Shown: positions 47,203-57,494 of the stretch, piece after piece | Layout: each line of letters begins with the position of its first letter | Position numbering within the stretch: position 1 is the stretch's first letter | Assembly (NCBI GenBank): GCA_025060615.1 | Contig: JANXBS010000005.1 | Span: 1-64,000 of the forward strand | DNA: 64,000 bases | Direction: 5' to 3' | Source of the DNA: Anaerolineae bacterium | Lineage (GTDB): Bacteria; Chloroflexota; Anaerolineae; DUEN01 | The notes under the pieces: model-generated | Databases searched by the model: none | What the model was told of the DNA's origin: nothing | Seen by the model: the letters and a program-made list of their open reading frames with translations, nothing else | Program-made: the position numbers and the translations under genes

Positions 47203-50200
47203 ATGAGACAACAAGGCAACAAGGCGATAATAGGACAAAGCAACAAAGCGATGAGGGGACGAGACAATGAGAGGACAAGGATTGCCTCATCGCCTTATTC
47301 CCCCGTTACCTTATTGCCTTATCGCCTTATCGCCTTATTTCTCTTGCTCTGGGCTGGCTTTGCTCTGCGCCTATACCGCATTGACGTCCAGAACATCTGG
47401 TGGGATGAGGCTCGCAACATAGACGTGGCCAGCCGTCCCTTGTTAGCCATCGCCGGATCGCCTGAGTTAGACATCCATCCCCCCCTCTATTTCTATCTTT
47501 TGCACTTCTGGATGAGGTTACTAGGGCACTCCGAGTTCGCCGTGCGCTTGCTGTCGGCATTCTTTGGGTTGTTGAGCGCGCCGCTCCTGTATGCCTTGGG
47601 GCGACGCGTGGGAGGCCGGCAGGCAGGCGTCCTGGCGCTGGGGATTGGCGCGCTCGCTCCCTTCCTCCTGGCCGAAGCGCAGGAGACCCGCATGTACACG
47701 GTGACGTTCGTCTGGCTGTTAGGAGCAGCGTATTGTTTGCTGCGGGCAATGGAGGGAGAGGCGAAAAACGAAGGGCGAATAGCCAAGGGCCGCTGGTGGA
47801 CTGGCTATACCCTTCTGGCGGCGGCGAGCGTGCTCACCCATTACTCGGCCGTATTCGTGCTGGCCCCGTGGCAGGTTTGGATCGCGTTGCGAGCTGTGGC
47901 CTCCGCCCTCTCCTTCCCTCACCTGCCAACAGGAGAAAGCCGGGGGATGGTTGGAGAAGGGGACTGGGCACGGGGAATCCGCATCCTGACGCGAGCCTTT
48001 CTCGCTGGCCTGGGCATGATCATCCTCTTTCTACCACAAGCCCCCATCGCCCTACGGCAGATCCCCACCTACCGCAATCCTAATCTGACCGTCCCCAGCC
48101 TGGGAGCCTATCTGCTGGACTGCGCGCGCGAGTACGTGCTGGGGCCGGCGCTGTCGTTGACGACCGGCGCGCCATGGCTTTGGGGTCTGGCCGTAGGGGG
48201 TGCCCTCGGCCTAGCGCTGTTCCTTTGGCATCCCCGTCCATCTGAAATCCGCAATCCGCAATCCGCAATCCAGGGCGCGTGGGGCCTGCTTTTCTTGTTC
48301 ACCTGGCTGGCCGGCGGCCTAGCCTTCTACTACGTGATCCTGGTGGATCGCGCCACGTTTCACCCCCGCTACATCAGCTTCGTCACCCCTGCGCTCTACG
48401 CGCTGATCGGGCTCGCGCTGACAGGCTGGTGGCGAACTTGGCGGCCGCTGGGCTTAGTTATTGCGCTGGCATTGGCAATTCTGGTTATCCCGGCCGTGCG
48501 CGCCGACCAATTTGATGAGCGCTTCTTCAGCGAGGACACGGCCGGCTTAGCGGCCTGGCTGATGAAAACGGCCACAGCCAACGACCTGATCTTGATAGAC
48601 GTTCCCTACCCATTGGGGATATATTACCCCCGCTATGCCCGGCTGGGGGAGCCGCCCCCGGAGCCGGCCGAGCTGGCTCCAGCCCGTTACCTGTTCGTGG
48701 ACATCCACACCATCGCTCAGCGATTGACCGAGCTATCGGCGGGGCGTGAGCGCCTCTTCTGGATACGCTGGTTCAAGTCAGACACTGATCCACGCGGCGT
48801 GGTCTCCTTCCTATTGGACAAGTTCGCAGCACGAGAGGGGGAACAGGCCTTTCGCGGCTATCAGGTGGACGTATACCGACTGCCGCAGCCAGCGCTGTTT
48901 GAGCTAGCGTCAGCGCTAGAGCCGATAAGCGTGCGCTTTGGGCCGGTGGAGCTCACGGCGATGGCCTTCGGTGGGCGCGGCGGGGAACCGACCAGCTCCC
49001 TGGAGGAGACGCGACGTCGCGTGGCGCCGGCCGACAAGATCGTCTGGGCTGTGCTATCGTGGCGGCGGCTATCGTCTGTGGACCGGCCATATAAGGCCAC
49101 CCTTTACCTGGAAGATCGCTTCGGCCAGCGGGTGGGACAGGACGATCGCCCGCTGCTAAACGATCGCCATTTGACGTTGCCACACTGGGGCGATGGCGAG
49201 GAGGCGCTGAACGTGTACGCGGTGCCGTTAGCTGTGGGCAGCCCGCCGGGGACCTACATGCTGAAGGTCGCGGTGTACGATCCTGACACGGGAGAGCGCC
49301 TGAGCCGGCTGGATGCGGCCGGCGCAGCTCAGGGCACCGACGCGCCGCTGGGGACCATCGAGGTGATCCGGCCGCTGGTGCCACCCGCGTTGGAGCGAAT
49401 GGGCAATACCGCCGTTGGGCCTCTGCGCTGGGGGGATGTGACCCTGTTGGGCGCGGACCTACCCGGTGGCGAGATAGCGCCAGGCGCGATTGTCTCGTTA
49501 CCATTGTACTGGCGAGCGGAGGTCGATGCGCCGAACGCGGCGACGGTGCGGCTGGCCCTACGCGATGGCGACCGTGAGTGGAGCATCCGCCGCGCGGCGC
49601 CAGTGGATGGCAGCTACCCCTTTACACGCTGGGCAGCAGGCGAAGTGGTACGGGATACCCACCCCTGGCGGCTAGATCCGCAGATGCCGACGGGCGAGTA
49701 CGCCGTTCATCTACTGCTGGAGGCGACAGATGGACGCGTGCTAGGAGAGACGACCCTGGGGACGTTGCACGTGGCCGGGCGACCGCGTCGCTTTGATGTG
49801 CCGCCGATCCAATACTCGGTGGGAGCACGGTTGGGGGACGTAGCGGAACTATTAGGATACGATGTGATCGAGCCGACCACGCCAGGCGGGATATTAGAGC
49901 TGACACTGTATTGGAGGGCGATCGCCCCATCAACTTGGCCACTGACCGTGTTCGTCCACCTGTTGGATCATGAAAGCCGAGTGCGTGGGCAGGTAGATCG
50001 GATACCAGGGGATGGCGCGTATCCCACCACCGGCTGGCTTCCAGGCGAGGTACTGACCGATGTTTATCGAGTGCCTGTCGCGGCGGACTTGCCGCCGGGA
50101 CGCTATCTCGTGGAGGTAGGGCTGTACGACCCGGCTACGGGTGCGCGCCTGCCGATTACGGATATGGCCGGCAACCCGCTTGGCGATCGGGTACTGTTGG

Positions 50201-50223
50201 GACCAGTGGTAGTAGGGCCATAG
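47203..50223 (+). CDS. Large membrane glycosyltransferase (GT39/ArnT-like) with repeat insertions
   Basis: About 1006 residues from ATG 47203, 13 bases after the GT4 stop, with AAAGG upstream; ATG 47251 is another choice. The first loop motif is IWWDEARNIDV and later LDIHPPLYFYLL, as in PMT/ArnT enzymes. About ten helices run to near residue 430. The C-terminal half outside the membrane holds three beta modules, best seen at VSLPLYWRA and LELTLYWRA with PTGEY and PPGRY turns, plus a more diverged first one (YKATLYLED). Helix-connecting loops contain low-complexity inserts (EAKNEGRIAKG, PHLPTGESRG, SEIRNPQSAIQG). Confidence 0.8.
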   Translation: MRQQGNKAIIGQSNKAMRGRDNERTRIASSPYSPVTLLPYRLIALFLLLWAGFALRLYRIDVQNIWWDEARNIDVASRPLLAIAGSPELDIHPPLYFYLLHFWMRLLGHSEFAVRLLSAFFGLLSAPLLYALGRRVGGRQAGVLALGIGALAPFLLAEAQETRMYTVTFVWLLGAAYCLLRAMEGEAKNEGRIAKGRWWTGYTLLAAASVLTHYSAVFVLAPWQVWIALRAVASALSFPHLPTGESRGMVGEGDWARGIRILTRAFLAGLGMIILFLPQAPIALRQIPTYRNPNLTVPSLGAYLLDCAREYVLGPALSLTTGAPWLWGLAVGGALGLALFLWHPRPSEIRNPQSAIQGAWGLLFLFTWLAGGLAFYYVILVDRATFHPRYISFVTPALYALIGLALTGWWRTWRPLGLVIALALAILVIPAVRADQFDERFFSEDTAGLAAWLMKTATANDLILIDVPYPLGIYYPRYARLGEPPPEPAELAPARYLFVDIHTIAQRLTELSAGRERLFWIRWFKSDTDPRGVVSFLLDKFAAREGEQAFRGYQVDVYRLPQPALFELASALEPISVRFGPVELTAMAFGGRGGEPTSSLEETRRRVAPADKIVWAVLSWRRLSSVDRPYKATLYLEDRFGQRVGQDDRPLLNDRHLTLPHWGDGEEALNVYAVPLAVGSPPGTYMLKVAVYDPDTGERLSRLDAAGAAQGTDAPLGTIEVIRPLVPPALERMGNTAVGPLRWGDVTLLGADLPGGEIAPGAIVSLPLYWRAEVDAPNAATVRLALRDGDREWSIRRAAPVDGSYPFTRWAAGEVVRDTHPWRLDPQMPTGEYAVHLLLEATDGRVLGETTLGTLHVAGRPRRFDVPPIQYSVGARLGDVAELLGYDVIEPTTPGGILELTLYWRAIAPSTWPLTVFVHLLDHESRVRGQVDRIPGDGAYPTTGWLPGEVLTDVYRVPVAADLPPGRYLVEVGLYDPATGARLPITDMAGNPLGDRVLLGPVVVGP
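47206..47340 (+). repeat. Low-complexity repeat tract at the glycosyltransferase start
   Basis: A purine-rich part with recurring CAACAAGGC and GGCGATAA-type words is followed by a pyrimidine-rich part with CCTTATCGC repeated (47311-47338). The two halves are partly reverse complements. It covers the start region of the 47203 gene. Confidence 0.6.
48246..48271 (+). repeat. AATCCGC heptamer microsatellite inside a coding region
   Basis: AATCCGC is repeated 3.7 times (48246-48252, 48253-48259, 48260-48266, 48267-48271). Translated it gives IRNPQSAI within a loop between two membrane helices. Since three 7-bp units equal seven codons, the frame is kept. Confidence 0.85.
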
Positions 50224-50229
50224 CCGGGG

Positions 50230-51402
50230 TCACCAGGCCGGCGCGAGGGCTCGCAGGCGTTCCACAATGCCCGGCAAGAGCTCCAACACTCGATTCACGT
50301 CCGCTTCCGTGTTAGATCGCCCCAGCGTCAGACGCAGATGGCCTATCGCGTCCCTACGAGAGATGCCCATCGCCGTCAGCACATGGGAAGGCTCCTGTGC
50401 GCCCGAGGTGCAGGCGGATCCGCTGGACGCGCAGACCCCCTCCAAATCCAAGGCCATCAACATCCCCTCGGCTTCTACCCCGCGCACGATGAAGCTAGCA
50501 TGGCCAGGCAGTCGTTGGGTGCGATGGCCCGTCAGTTGCACGTCCGGGATCCTGGCCTCGATGCCGGTGATTAACGCATCGCGAAGGGCCATCAGCCGAA
50601 CGATTTCGCGCTCCCGCTCCGCCTGCGCGATCTGAAGCGCCGTCGCCAGGCCCACAATGTAGGGGATATTCTCAGTGCCAGCCCGGCGCTGGCGCTCGTG
50701 CCCTCCCCCGGTCAGGATCGGCCATAGCGGCGTGCCGCTGCGCACATAGAGCACGCCGATTCCCTTGGGCCCATAGAACTTATGAGCCGAAAGACTGAGC
50801 AGATCCACGCCGAGCGTCTCCACATCCAGGGGGAGAAAGGCGCCGGCCTGGACGGCATCAGTGTGTAGGGGTATGCCGCGCTCCCGCGTGATGGCCGCAA
50901 TCTCGCGCAGAGGTTGAACGGTACCCACCTCGTTATTGGCGTACATAACGCTGACTAACACCGTGTCATCTCGCAGCGCCCGGGCAACCGCCTGCGGATC
51001 CACTAGACCGTCGCTGTCCACAGGGACAATGGTCAGATCAAAGCCATAATGATCGCGCAGATCTTCCGCAGTATGGAGGACCGCGTGATGTTCGATGGCA
51101 GTGGTGACGAGATGGTTGCCGCGGCCGCGCGCCCGCTGGGCCAACGCCACCCCGCGCAAGGCCAGGTTGTCGCTCTCCGTGCCACAGGAGGTAAAAATCA
51201 CCTCATGAGGGCGGCAATGCAAGATCTCAGCGACGATCTGACGTGAGTGATCCAGCGCCTGGCTGGCCTCCCGGCCCAGACGGTGCAGGCTTGACGCGTT
51301 GCCGAAGCGTTCTGTGAAGTAGGGCAGCATCGCCTCGACTACTCGAGAGTCCACTGGAGTCGTAGCAGAATGATCCATGTAAATCAAACTGTCCTGCATC
51401 AT
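50230..51402 (-). CDS. Cysteine desulfurase (NifS/IscS family)
   Basis: 390 residues. It begins IYMDHSATTPVD, has the PLP-binding set TSCGTESDN, ITTAIEHHA-like VTTAIEHHAVL, and the PLP Lys in SLSAHKFYGPKGIGVL. The active Cys is in VCASSGSACTSGAQEPSH (short-loop IscS/NifS type I). It moves sulfur from cysteine to Fe-S clusters or tRNA thiolation. It is convergent with the large glycosyltransferase (six bases apart); no iscU, nifU or mnmA lies next to it in the window. Confidence 0.93.
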   Translation of the reverse strand: MMQDSLIYMDHSATTPVDSRVVEAMLPYFTERFGNASSLHRLGREASQALDHSRQIVAEILHCRPHEVIFTSCGTESDNLALRGVALAQRARGRGNHLVTTAIEHHAVLHTAEDLRDHYGFDLTIVPVDSDGLVDPQAVARALRDDTVLVSVMYANNEVGTVQPLREIAAITRERGIPLHTDAVQAGAFLPLDVETLGVDLLSLSAHKFYGPKGIGVLYVRSGTPLWPILTGGGHERQRRAGTENIPYIVGLATALQIAQAEREREIVRLMALRDALITGIEARIPDVQLTGHRTQRLPGHASFIVRGVEAEGMLMALDLEGVCASSGSACTSGAQEPSHVLTAMGISRRDAIGHLRLTLGRSNTEADVNRVLELLPGIVERLRALAPAW

Positions 51403-51615
51403 GGCAGTTTCCCTCTAACGTATGTACAATTCCTTCGTCAATAGGCTTTGGCTGGCCACTTCACTTCCTATAGGCTAAAGGGATTTTATCTGTTGCATAG
51501 ATGGTCGTCAAGGCCTGTTCGACTATAAACGGGTATTTTGCCAAATCATCCGGCCTGGAGTAAGATCTTTCTAGCCTTTCGCAGGCCGATTTGACATGTT
51601 GGAGTGAACCTGTCA

Positions 51616-53709
51616 ATGTTGGAGCCTTTTGTCTCTCCCCAATCGGTAGCGATCATCGGGGCCTCCAACTCTCCTGGTAAACTCGGCTATGCTGTCCTCC
51701 GAAATGTGATCCAATATGGGTTCCCCGGTCCAATCTATCCAATCAACCCCAAAGGTGGCGAGATCTTGGGGCTGCGCGCTTACCCGAGCGTGCTCGACGT
51801 CCCTGGCCCCGTAGACCTGGCAGTGATCGCAATCCCTTGTCAGGCAGTGGCAGCGACGTTGGAAGAATGCGGCCAGAAGGGCGTCCGAGGGGTGGTTATC
51901 ATCTCGGCCGGCTTCCGAGAAGTTGGCCCGGAGGGCATGCAACGAGAGCGTGAGTTGATTCGCATCGCCCAACGATATGGCATGCGGTTGATTGGGCCCA
52001 ACTGTCTAGGCATCATTGATACCTTGATCCCGCTCAATGCCTCTTTTGCTGCAACAATGCCCGCCCAGGGCAACATCGCCTTCATGTCCCAGTCAGGAGC
52101 GCTGTGCACTTCGATCCTAGACATGGCCCAGGTCGAGGGTATTGGCTTCTCCCGGTTCGTCTCCCTGGGCAATAAAGCTGACCTGAACGAGATCGACTTT
52201 CTGCAGGCCTGGGCCGATGATCCTCATTCCCGAGTGATCACCGCTTATCTGGAAGGCATCACCGATGGTCCCAAGTTCATTCAGGTAGCACGCGAGGTAA
52301 CCCGCAAAAAGCCCATCATCACTATCAAATCAGGTGTTACTGAAGCCGGTTCACAAGCCGTTTCTTCTCATACAGGCACACTGGCCGGTTCTGAGCGCGC
52401 TTACGAGGCAGCATTTAAGCAGGCTGGCGTGATTCGCGCGCACTCCGTACAGGAGCTGTTCGATTTTGCCATCGCCTTTGCCCGGCAACCGTTGCTCCAG
52501 ACGAACCAGGTAGCCGTGGTCACCAACGCCGGCGGTCCAGGCATCATGTGCTCCGATGCGCTGGAACGGCTAGGACTAAAACTAGCTCGGCTTACCTCGG
52601 AGACTCGGGAGCGTCTCAGCAGAAAGTTGCCGTCTGCTGCCAGCGTGCTCAACCCCATAGATGTCCTAGGAGATGCCCTGGCCGATCGCTACGAGTTGGC
52701 CATCGAAGTGGCTGTTAACGATCCCCATGTGGCCGCAGTGGTGGTAATCCTCACCCCTCAGTTCATGACAGAGATCGAAAAGACGGCCGAGGCAGTGGTG
52801 CGCGTGGCCCGTACTTCAGACAAGCCGATCCTGGGCTGCTTTATGGGAGCTGCCCACGTAGGAGCGGGGATTCGAATTCTCAATGCTGGCGGCGTCCCCA
52901 ACTACCCGGTCCCTGAACGGGCCGCGGCGGCCCTAGCGGCTATGTGGCGCTATCGGCAATGGCTGAACGAACCTGAAGACGAAGTGCCCCGCTTTGAAAC
53001 CGATTGTGAGCGGGTGCGTCAGCTCTTTACCCATGTGCGGACGAGCGGACGTGTGACCATCGGCGAGATGGAGGCCCGTGCTGTCTTGGAAGCTTATGGC
53101 ATCCCCTCCCCTCGGTCTGAGCTTGCGCGTACTGCGGAGGAAGCGGTGGAAATCGCCGAGCGGATCGGCTATCCCGTGGTCATGAAGATCGCCTCACCTG
53201 ACATCCTGCACAAGACAGATATCGGCGGCGTGAAGATCAACCTGACCAGCGCCACTGATGTGCGCGATGCTTTCGACCTGATCACCTATCGGGCCAACCG
53301 ATATATGCCCAAAGCAGAAATCTGGGGCTGCCTGGTGCAACAGCAAATCCGGGGGGGCAAAGAGGTGATCCTGGGCATGAGTCGCGATCCGCAATTCGGC
53401 CCACTTCTGCTGTTTGGACTGGGCGGCATCTACGTTGAGGCGCTCAAGGATGTGACGTTTCGGGTAGCGCCTATCGGCCGGCGGGCTGCAGCCGAGATGC
53501 TCCGCGAGATCCGCTCCTATCCCTTGCTACGGGGGCTGCGCGGGGAAAGGCCAGCCGATCTGGACGCCATCGTCGAGGTGATGTTGCGGCTTTCGCAACT
53601 TGTCACCGATTTCCCGGAGATTGTAGAATTAGATATCAACCCCCTAAAGGTCTTCGACCAGGGGCATGGCGCGCTGGCCCTCGATATGCGTCTAGTATTG
53701 GCCGCGTAG
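51616..53709 (+). CDS. NDP-forming acyl/acetyl-CoA synthetase, fused alpha-beta
   Basis: About 697 residues from ATG 51616 (GTG 51604 is possible). Order: CoA-binding Rossmann domain (SVAIIGASNSPGKLGY), succinyl-CoA-synthetase-like flavodoxin domains with the phospho-His in SSHTGTLAGSERAYEAAF (about residue 255), and a C-terminal ATP-grasp domain (GYPVVMKIASPDILHKTD, GGVKINL, EVILGMSRDPQFGPLLLFG). It makes ATP or GTP from acyl-CoA and releases the acid, or the reverse. The gap 51403-51615 shows only a possible TATAAA at 51524 and no gene. Confidence 0.9.
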   Translation: MLEPFVSPQSVAIIGASNSPGKLGYAVLRNVIQYGFPGPIYPINPKGGEILGLRAYPSVLDVPGPVDLAVIAIPCQAVAATLEECGQKGVRGVVIISAGFREVGPEGMQRERELIRIAQRYGMRLIGPNCLGIIDTLIPLNASFAATMPAQGNIAFMSQSGALCTSILDMAQVEGIGFSRFVSLGNKADLNEIDFLQAWADDPHSRVITAYLEGITDGPKFIQVAREVTRKKPIITIKSGVTEAGSQAVSSHTGTLAGSERAYEAAFKQAGVIRAHSVQELFDFAIAFARQPLLQTNQVAVVTNAGGPGIMCSDALERLGLKLARLTSETRERLSRKLPSAASVLNPIDVLGDALADRYELAIEVAVNDPHVAAVVVILTPQFMTEIEKTAEAVVRVARTSDKPILGCFMGAAHVGAGIRILNAGGVPNYPVPERAAAALAAMWRYRQWLNEPEDEVPRFETDCERVRQLFTHVRTSGRVTIGEMEARAVLEAYGIPSPRSELARTAEEAVEIAERIGYPVVMKIASPDILHKTDIGGVKINLTSATDVRDAFDLITYRANRYMPKAEIWGCLVQQQIRGGKEVILGMSRDPQFGPLLLFGLGGIYVEALKDVTFRVAPIGRRAAAEMLREIRSYPLLRGLRGERPADLDAIVEVMLRLSQLVTDFPEIVELDINPLKVFDQGHGALALDMRLVLAA

Positions 53710-53728
53710 CCTTAGGAGGATTTACCCT

Positions 53729-54805
53729 ATGGCAAACCTATATGTAACTTCCACAGAGGCGTTTTCAGGCAAAAGCGCGACCTGTGTCGGCCTCGGGCTG
53801 CGTTTCCGACGCGACGGCCTTAAAGTGGGCTATATGAAACCGGTCAACGTAGCCGCCCTTCCAGGACCTGAAGGTCCCCAGGACGATGACGTGGCTTTCA
53901 TCAAGGAGGCTTTTGAGCTACCTGAGCCTCTAGATGTGTTAGGTCCTGTGGCACTTACCCCCTCTCGTATGGAGCGTCTACTACGTGGACAAGACACCAC
54001 CGATTATGAGGCCCTGTTGCGCTCAGCTTATGATCGGGTGCACAAGGACCGCGACGTTATCATCCTGGAGGGCGGCACCACTCTGCGTGAAGGATATCTG
54101 ATCAACCTGCCTACGCCCCGCGTGGCCGAGATGCTGGACGCTCGCCCCCTGGTGGTCATCCGTTGGGATGAATCGCGGATGATAGACGACGCGCTGGCCT
54201 CTCGCACCCGCCTGGGCGAGCCGATGATCGGGATTATCCTGAACATGGTGCCACAGAACAAGATGGGCTATGCAGAGGATGTTATTCGCCCCTTTCTGGA
54301 GCGACATGGCATCCCCGTGTTCGGGATCCTGCCCCAAGATCGGCTACTCCAGGCGGCCAGCGTAACCGAGCTGGCAGAGGGATTAGATGCCAACATTCTC
54401 ACCTGCTCAGGTAGTTGCGATGTTCTGGTGGAGAACGTGGTAGTAGGCGCCATGAACGTGGACAGCGCGCTTTCGTACTTTCGCCGCACCCCCAACAAGG
54501 CGGTCATCACCGGTGGGGATCGAGCGGACATCCAACTGGCCGCGCTAGAGACCTCGACCCGCTGTCTAATCCTCACCGGCAATATTATGCCCAACCCAAT
54601 GATCCTCACGCGCGCCGAGGAAGCCGGTGTACCGGTGCTGCTTTGTCATCAAGACACGCTGACCACCGTCGAGATCGTAGAGGGGTACTTCGGGCGAAGT
54701 CGCTTCCAACAGCGCCCTAAGATCGAACGCTTCACCCACCTGCTGGAGAAGCATATGGACTTCGCACGGTTGTATCAGGCTCTGGGCCTGCGGAGCATGG
54801 GATAG
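53729..54805 (+). CDS. Pta-like P-loop/DRTGG protein
   Basis: 358 residues, AGGAGG before ATG 53729, 19 bases after the acyl-CoA synthetase. The N-terminal half is a BioD/CobB-like P-loop domain (TSTEAFSGKSATCVGLG, YMKPVN, EGGTTLREG). The C-terminal half is a DRTGG domain (VVGAMNVDSALSYFRRTPNKAVITGGDRADIQLAALE). This is the N-terminal part of long phosphotransacetylases without the catalytic PTA_PTB domain. In long Pta proteins this region senses NADH or pyruvate. Here it is probably a regulator of the adjacent synthetase. Confidence 0.82.
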   Translation: MANLYVTSTEAFSGKSATCVGLGLRFRRDGLKVGYMKPVNVAALPGPEGPQDDDVAFIKEAFELPEPLDVLGPVALTPSRMERLLRGQDTTDYEALLRSAYDRVHKDRDVIILEGGTTLREGYLINLPTPRVAEMLDARPLVVIRWDESRMIDDALASRTRLGEPMIGIILNMVPQNKMGYAEDVIRPFLERHGIPVFGILPQDRLLQAASVTELAEGLDANILTCSGSCDVLVENVVVGAMNVDSALSYFRRTPNKAVITGGDRADIQLAALETSTRCLILTGNIMPNPMILTRAEEAGVPVLLCHQDTLTTVEIVEGYFGRSRFQQRPKIERFTHLLEKHMDFARLYQALGLRSMG

Positions 54806-54900
54806 GGAGAATTGAGAAGGGTTGGGACTGCAAGGGATAAATCTTCCGAATTAACCTGCTCGAATGGCTTTTACTTTGGCCTTCCACTTACCTGCATTGA

Positions 54901-56217
<1,317 letters not shown>

Positions 56218-56256
56218 CACTGCCCTGTCTTGAGCTAACAGTCTGTTCGAAAACCC

Positions 56257-56295
56257 CATCAGGTAGGCGAAGACTAGCCCTTCGCCTACCTGATG
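56257..56295 (+). terminator. Hairpin terminator after enolase
   Basis: CATCAGGTAGGCGAA (56257-56271) and TTCGCCTACCTGATG (56281-56295) form a perfect 15-bp stem with a nine-base loop. There is no T-run. Confidence 0.65.
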
Positions 56296-56377
56296 AATAC
56301 CTCAAACGTGGTAGGCCCCGGGAGGGCTATCACGTTAAAGCGCAGGCTGACAAACTCACCCCTTCGGAGGATCGCAA

Positions 56378-57442
56378 ATGGAGACCATCGGAGTAGGCAT
56401 CATCGGAGCGGGCGGCATCGCCCAGGTGCACTTGCAGACGTTGAGCAACATGCCAGAGATCCAAGTGCTCGCCGTCGCCGATGTAGTGCCGGGCAGGGCA
56501 AAGGAAGTCGCCGAGCGATGGGGCATCCCTCATGCCTTCGAGGATTACCAGGAGTTGCTCAAGCTGGATGAGATCCAGGCAGTGCATGTCTGCACCTACA
56601 ATCAGGCCCATCGGGCGCCCAGCGTGGATGCCCTCCACGCGGGCAAACACGTGATGGTGGAAAAGCCCCTGGCGGCCACGCTGGAAGACGCTACCGACAT
56701 GGTCCGAGCTGCCAAGCAGACGGGCAAGATGCTCATGTGCGCCGTCAAGTCACGCTACAGCGCCGATGTAGTCGCTGCTAAGCGCATCATCAGTGAGGGG
56801 ACGCTGGGTGAGATTTACTACGCCGAAACCGTGCTCGATCGTCGCCGCGGGATTCCAGGCGGAACCTTCATACGTCAGGCATCCGCCGGCCTGGGCGCTG
56901 TGGCTGATCTCGGCGTCTACTCGCTCGATACCGCTCTGTACCTGATGGGACATCCCACCCCACAGACGGTCTCAGGGATCACCACTAACGTCATCGGGAA
57001 GACTCACCAGCCTCCAGCGATCGGCTGGAAGTGGAACCCGGAGGAGCTGGAAGTGGAGGAGTTCGGCGCGGCCTGGATACGTTTCACCAACGGCGCCGTC
57101 CTGGTCTTCAAGACCTGCTGGGCGATGCATATGGACACCCTGGGCGGCACCTTCTTCTTGGGCACCAAGGCTGGCCTGCGCCTGACGCCCGAAGTGAGAG
57201 TTTTCCGAGACGAATGGGGATATCTGGTGGACGTAGTGCCCCAGGGTGCTAAGGAAACCGAATGGCGTGAGCTGTTCCGCCTGGAGATCGAGGACTTCTA
57301 CTGCGCCTTACGGGAAGGCCGGCCATCGCCTATTGACCCGGTGGAGGTGTTGCTCACAAACGTCATCATAGACGGCGTGATCCGCTCTGCGCGCGAGGGC
57401 GGCCGCGAGGTACCCGTCGCCATACCCGATCTGAGCGTTTGA
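56378..57442 (+). CDS. Gfo/Idh/MocA-family oxidoreductase 1
   Basis: 354 residues. N-terminal NAD(P) Rossmann fold (GVGIIGAGGIAQVHLQ), then the catalytic strand HVMVEKPLAATLEDA (EKP). The C-terminal domain has GLGAVADLGVYSLDTALYLMG, where Tyr takes the place of the His seen in many members. GGAGG stands before the ATG. Such enzymes oxidise or reduce sugars, inositols or deoxy-sugars; the substrate cannot be read. A second family member follows by 52 bases. Confidence 0.88.
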   Translation: METIGVGIIGAGGIAQVHLQTLSNMPEIQVLAVADVVPGRAKEVAERWGIPHAFEDYQELLKLDEIQAVHVCTYNQAHRAPSVDALHAGKHVMVEKPLAATLEDATDMVRAAKQTGKMLMCAVKSRYSADVVAAKRIISEGTLGEIYYAETVLDRRRGIPGGTFIRQASAGLGAVADLGVYSLDTALYLMGHPTPQTVSGITTNVIGKTHQPPAIGWKWNPEELEVEEFGAAWIRFTNGAVLVFKTCWAMHMDTLGGTFFLGTKAGLRLTPEVRVFRDEWGYLVDVVPQGAKETEWRELFRLEIEDFYCALREGRPSPIDPVEVLLTNVIIDGVIRSAREGGREVPVAIPDLSV

Positions 57443-57494
57443 ACGTTCCGCCTGCGGACGCAAACCTGTTCAGCCTGTTCAGATAGGAGGCCTC

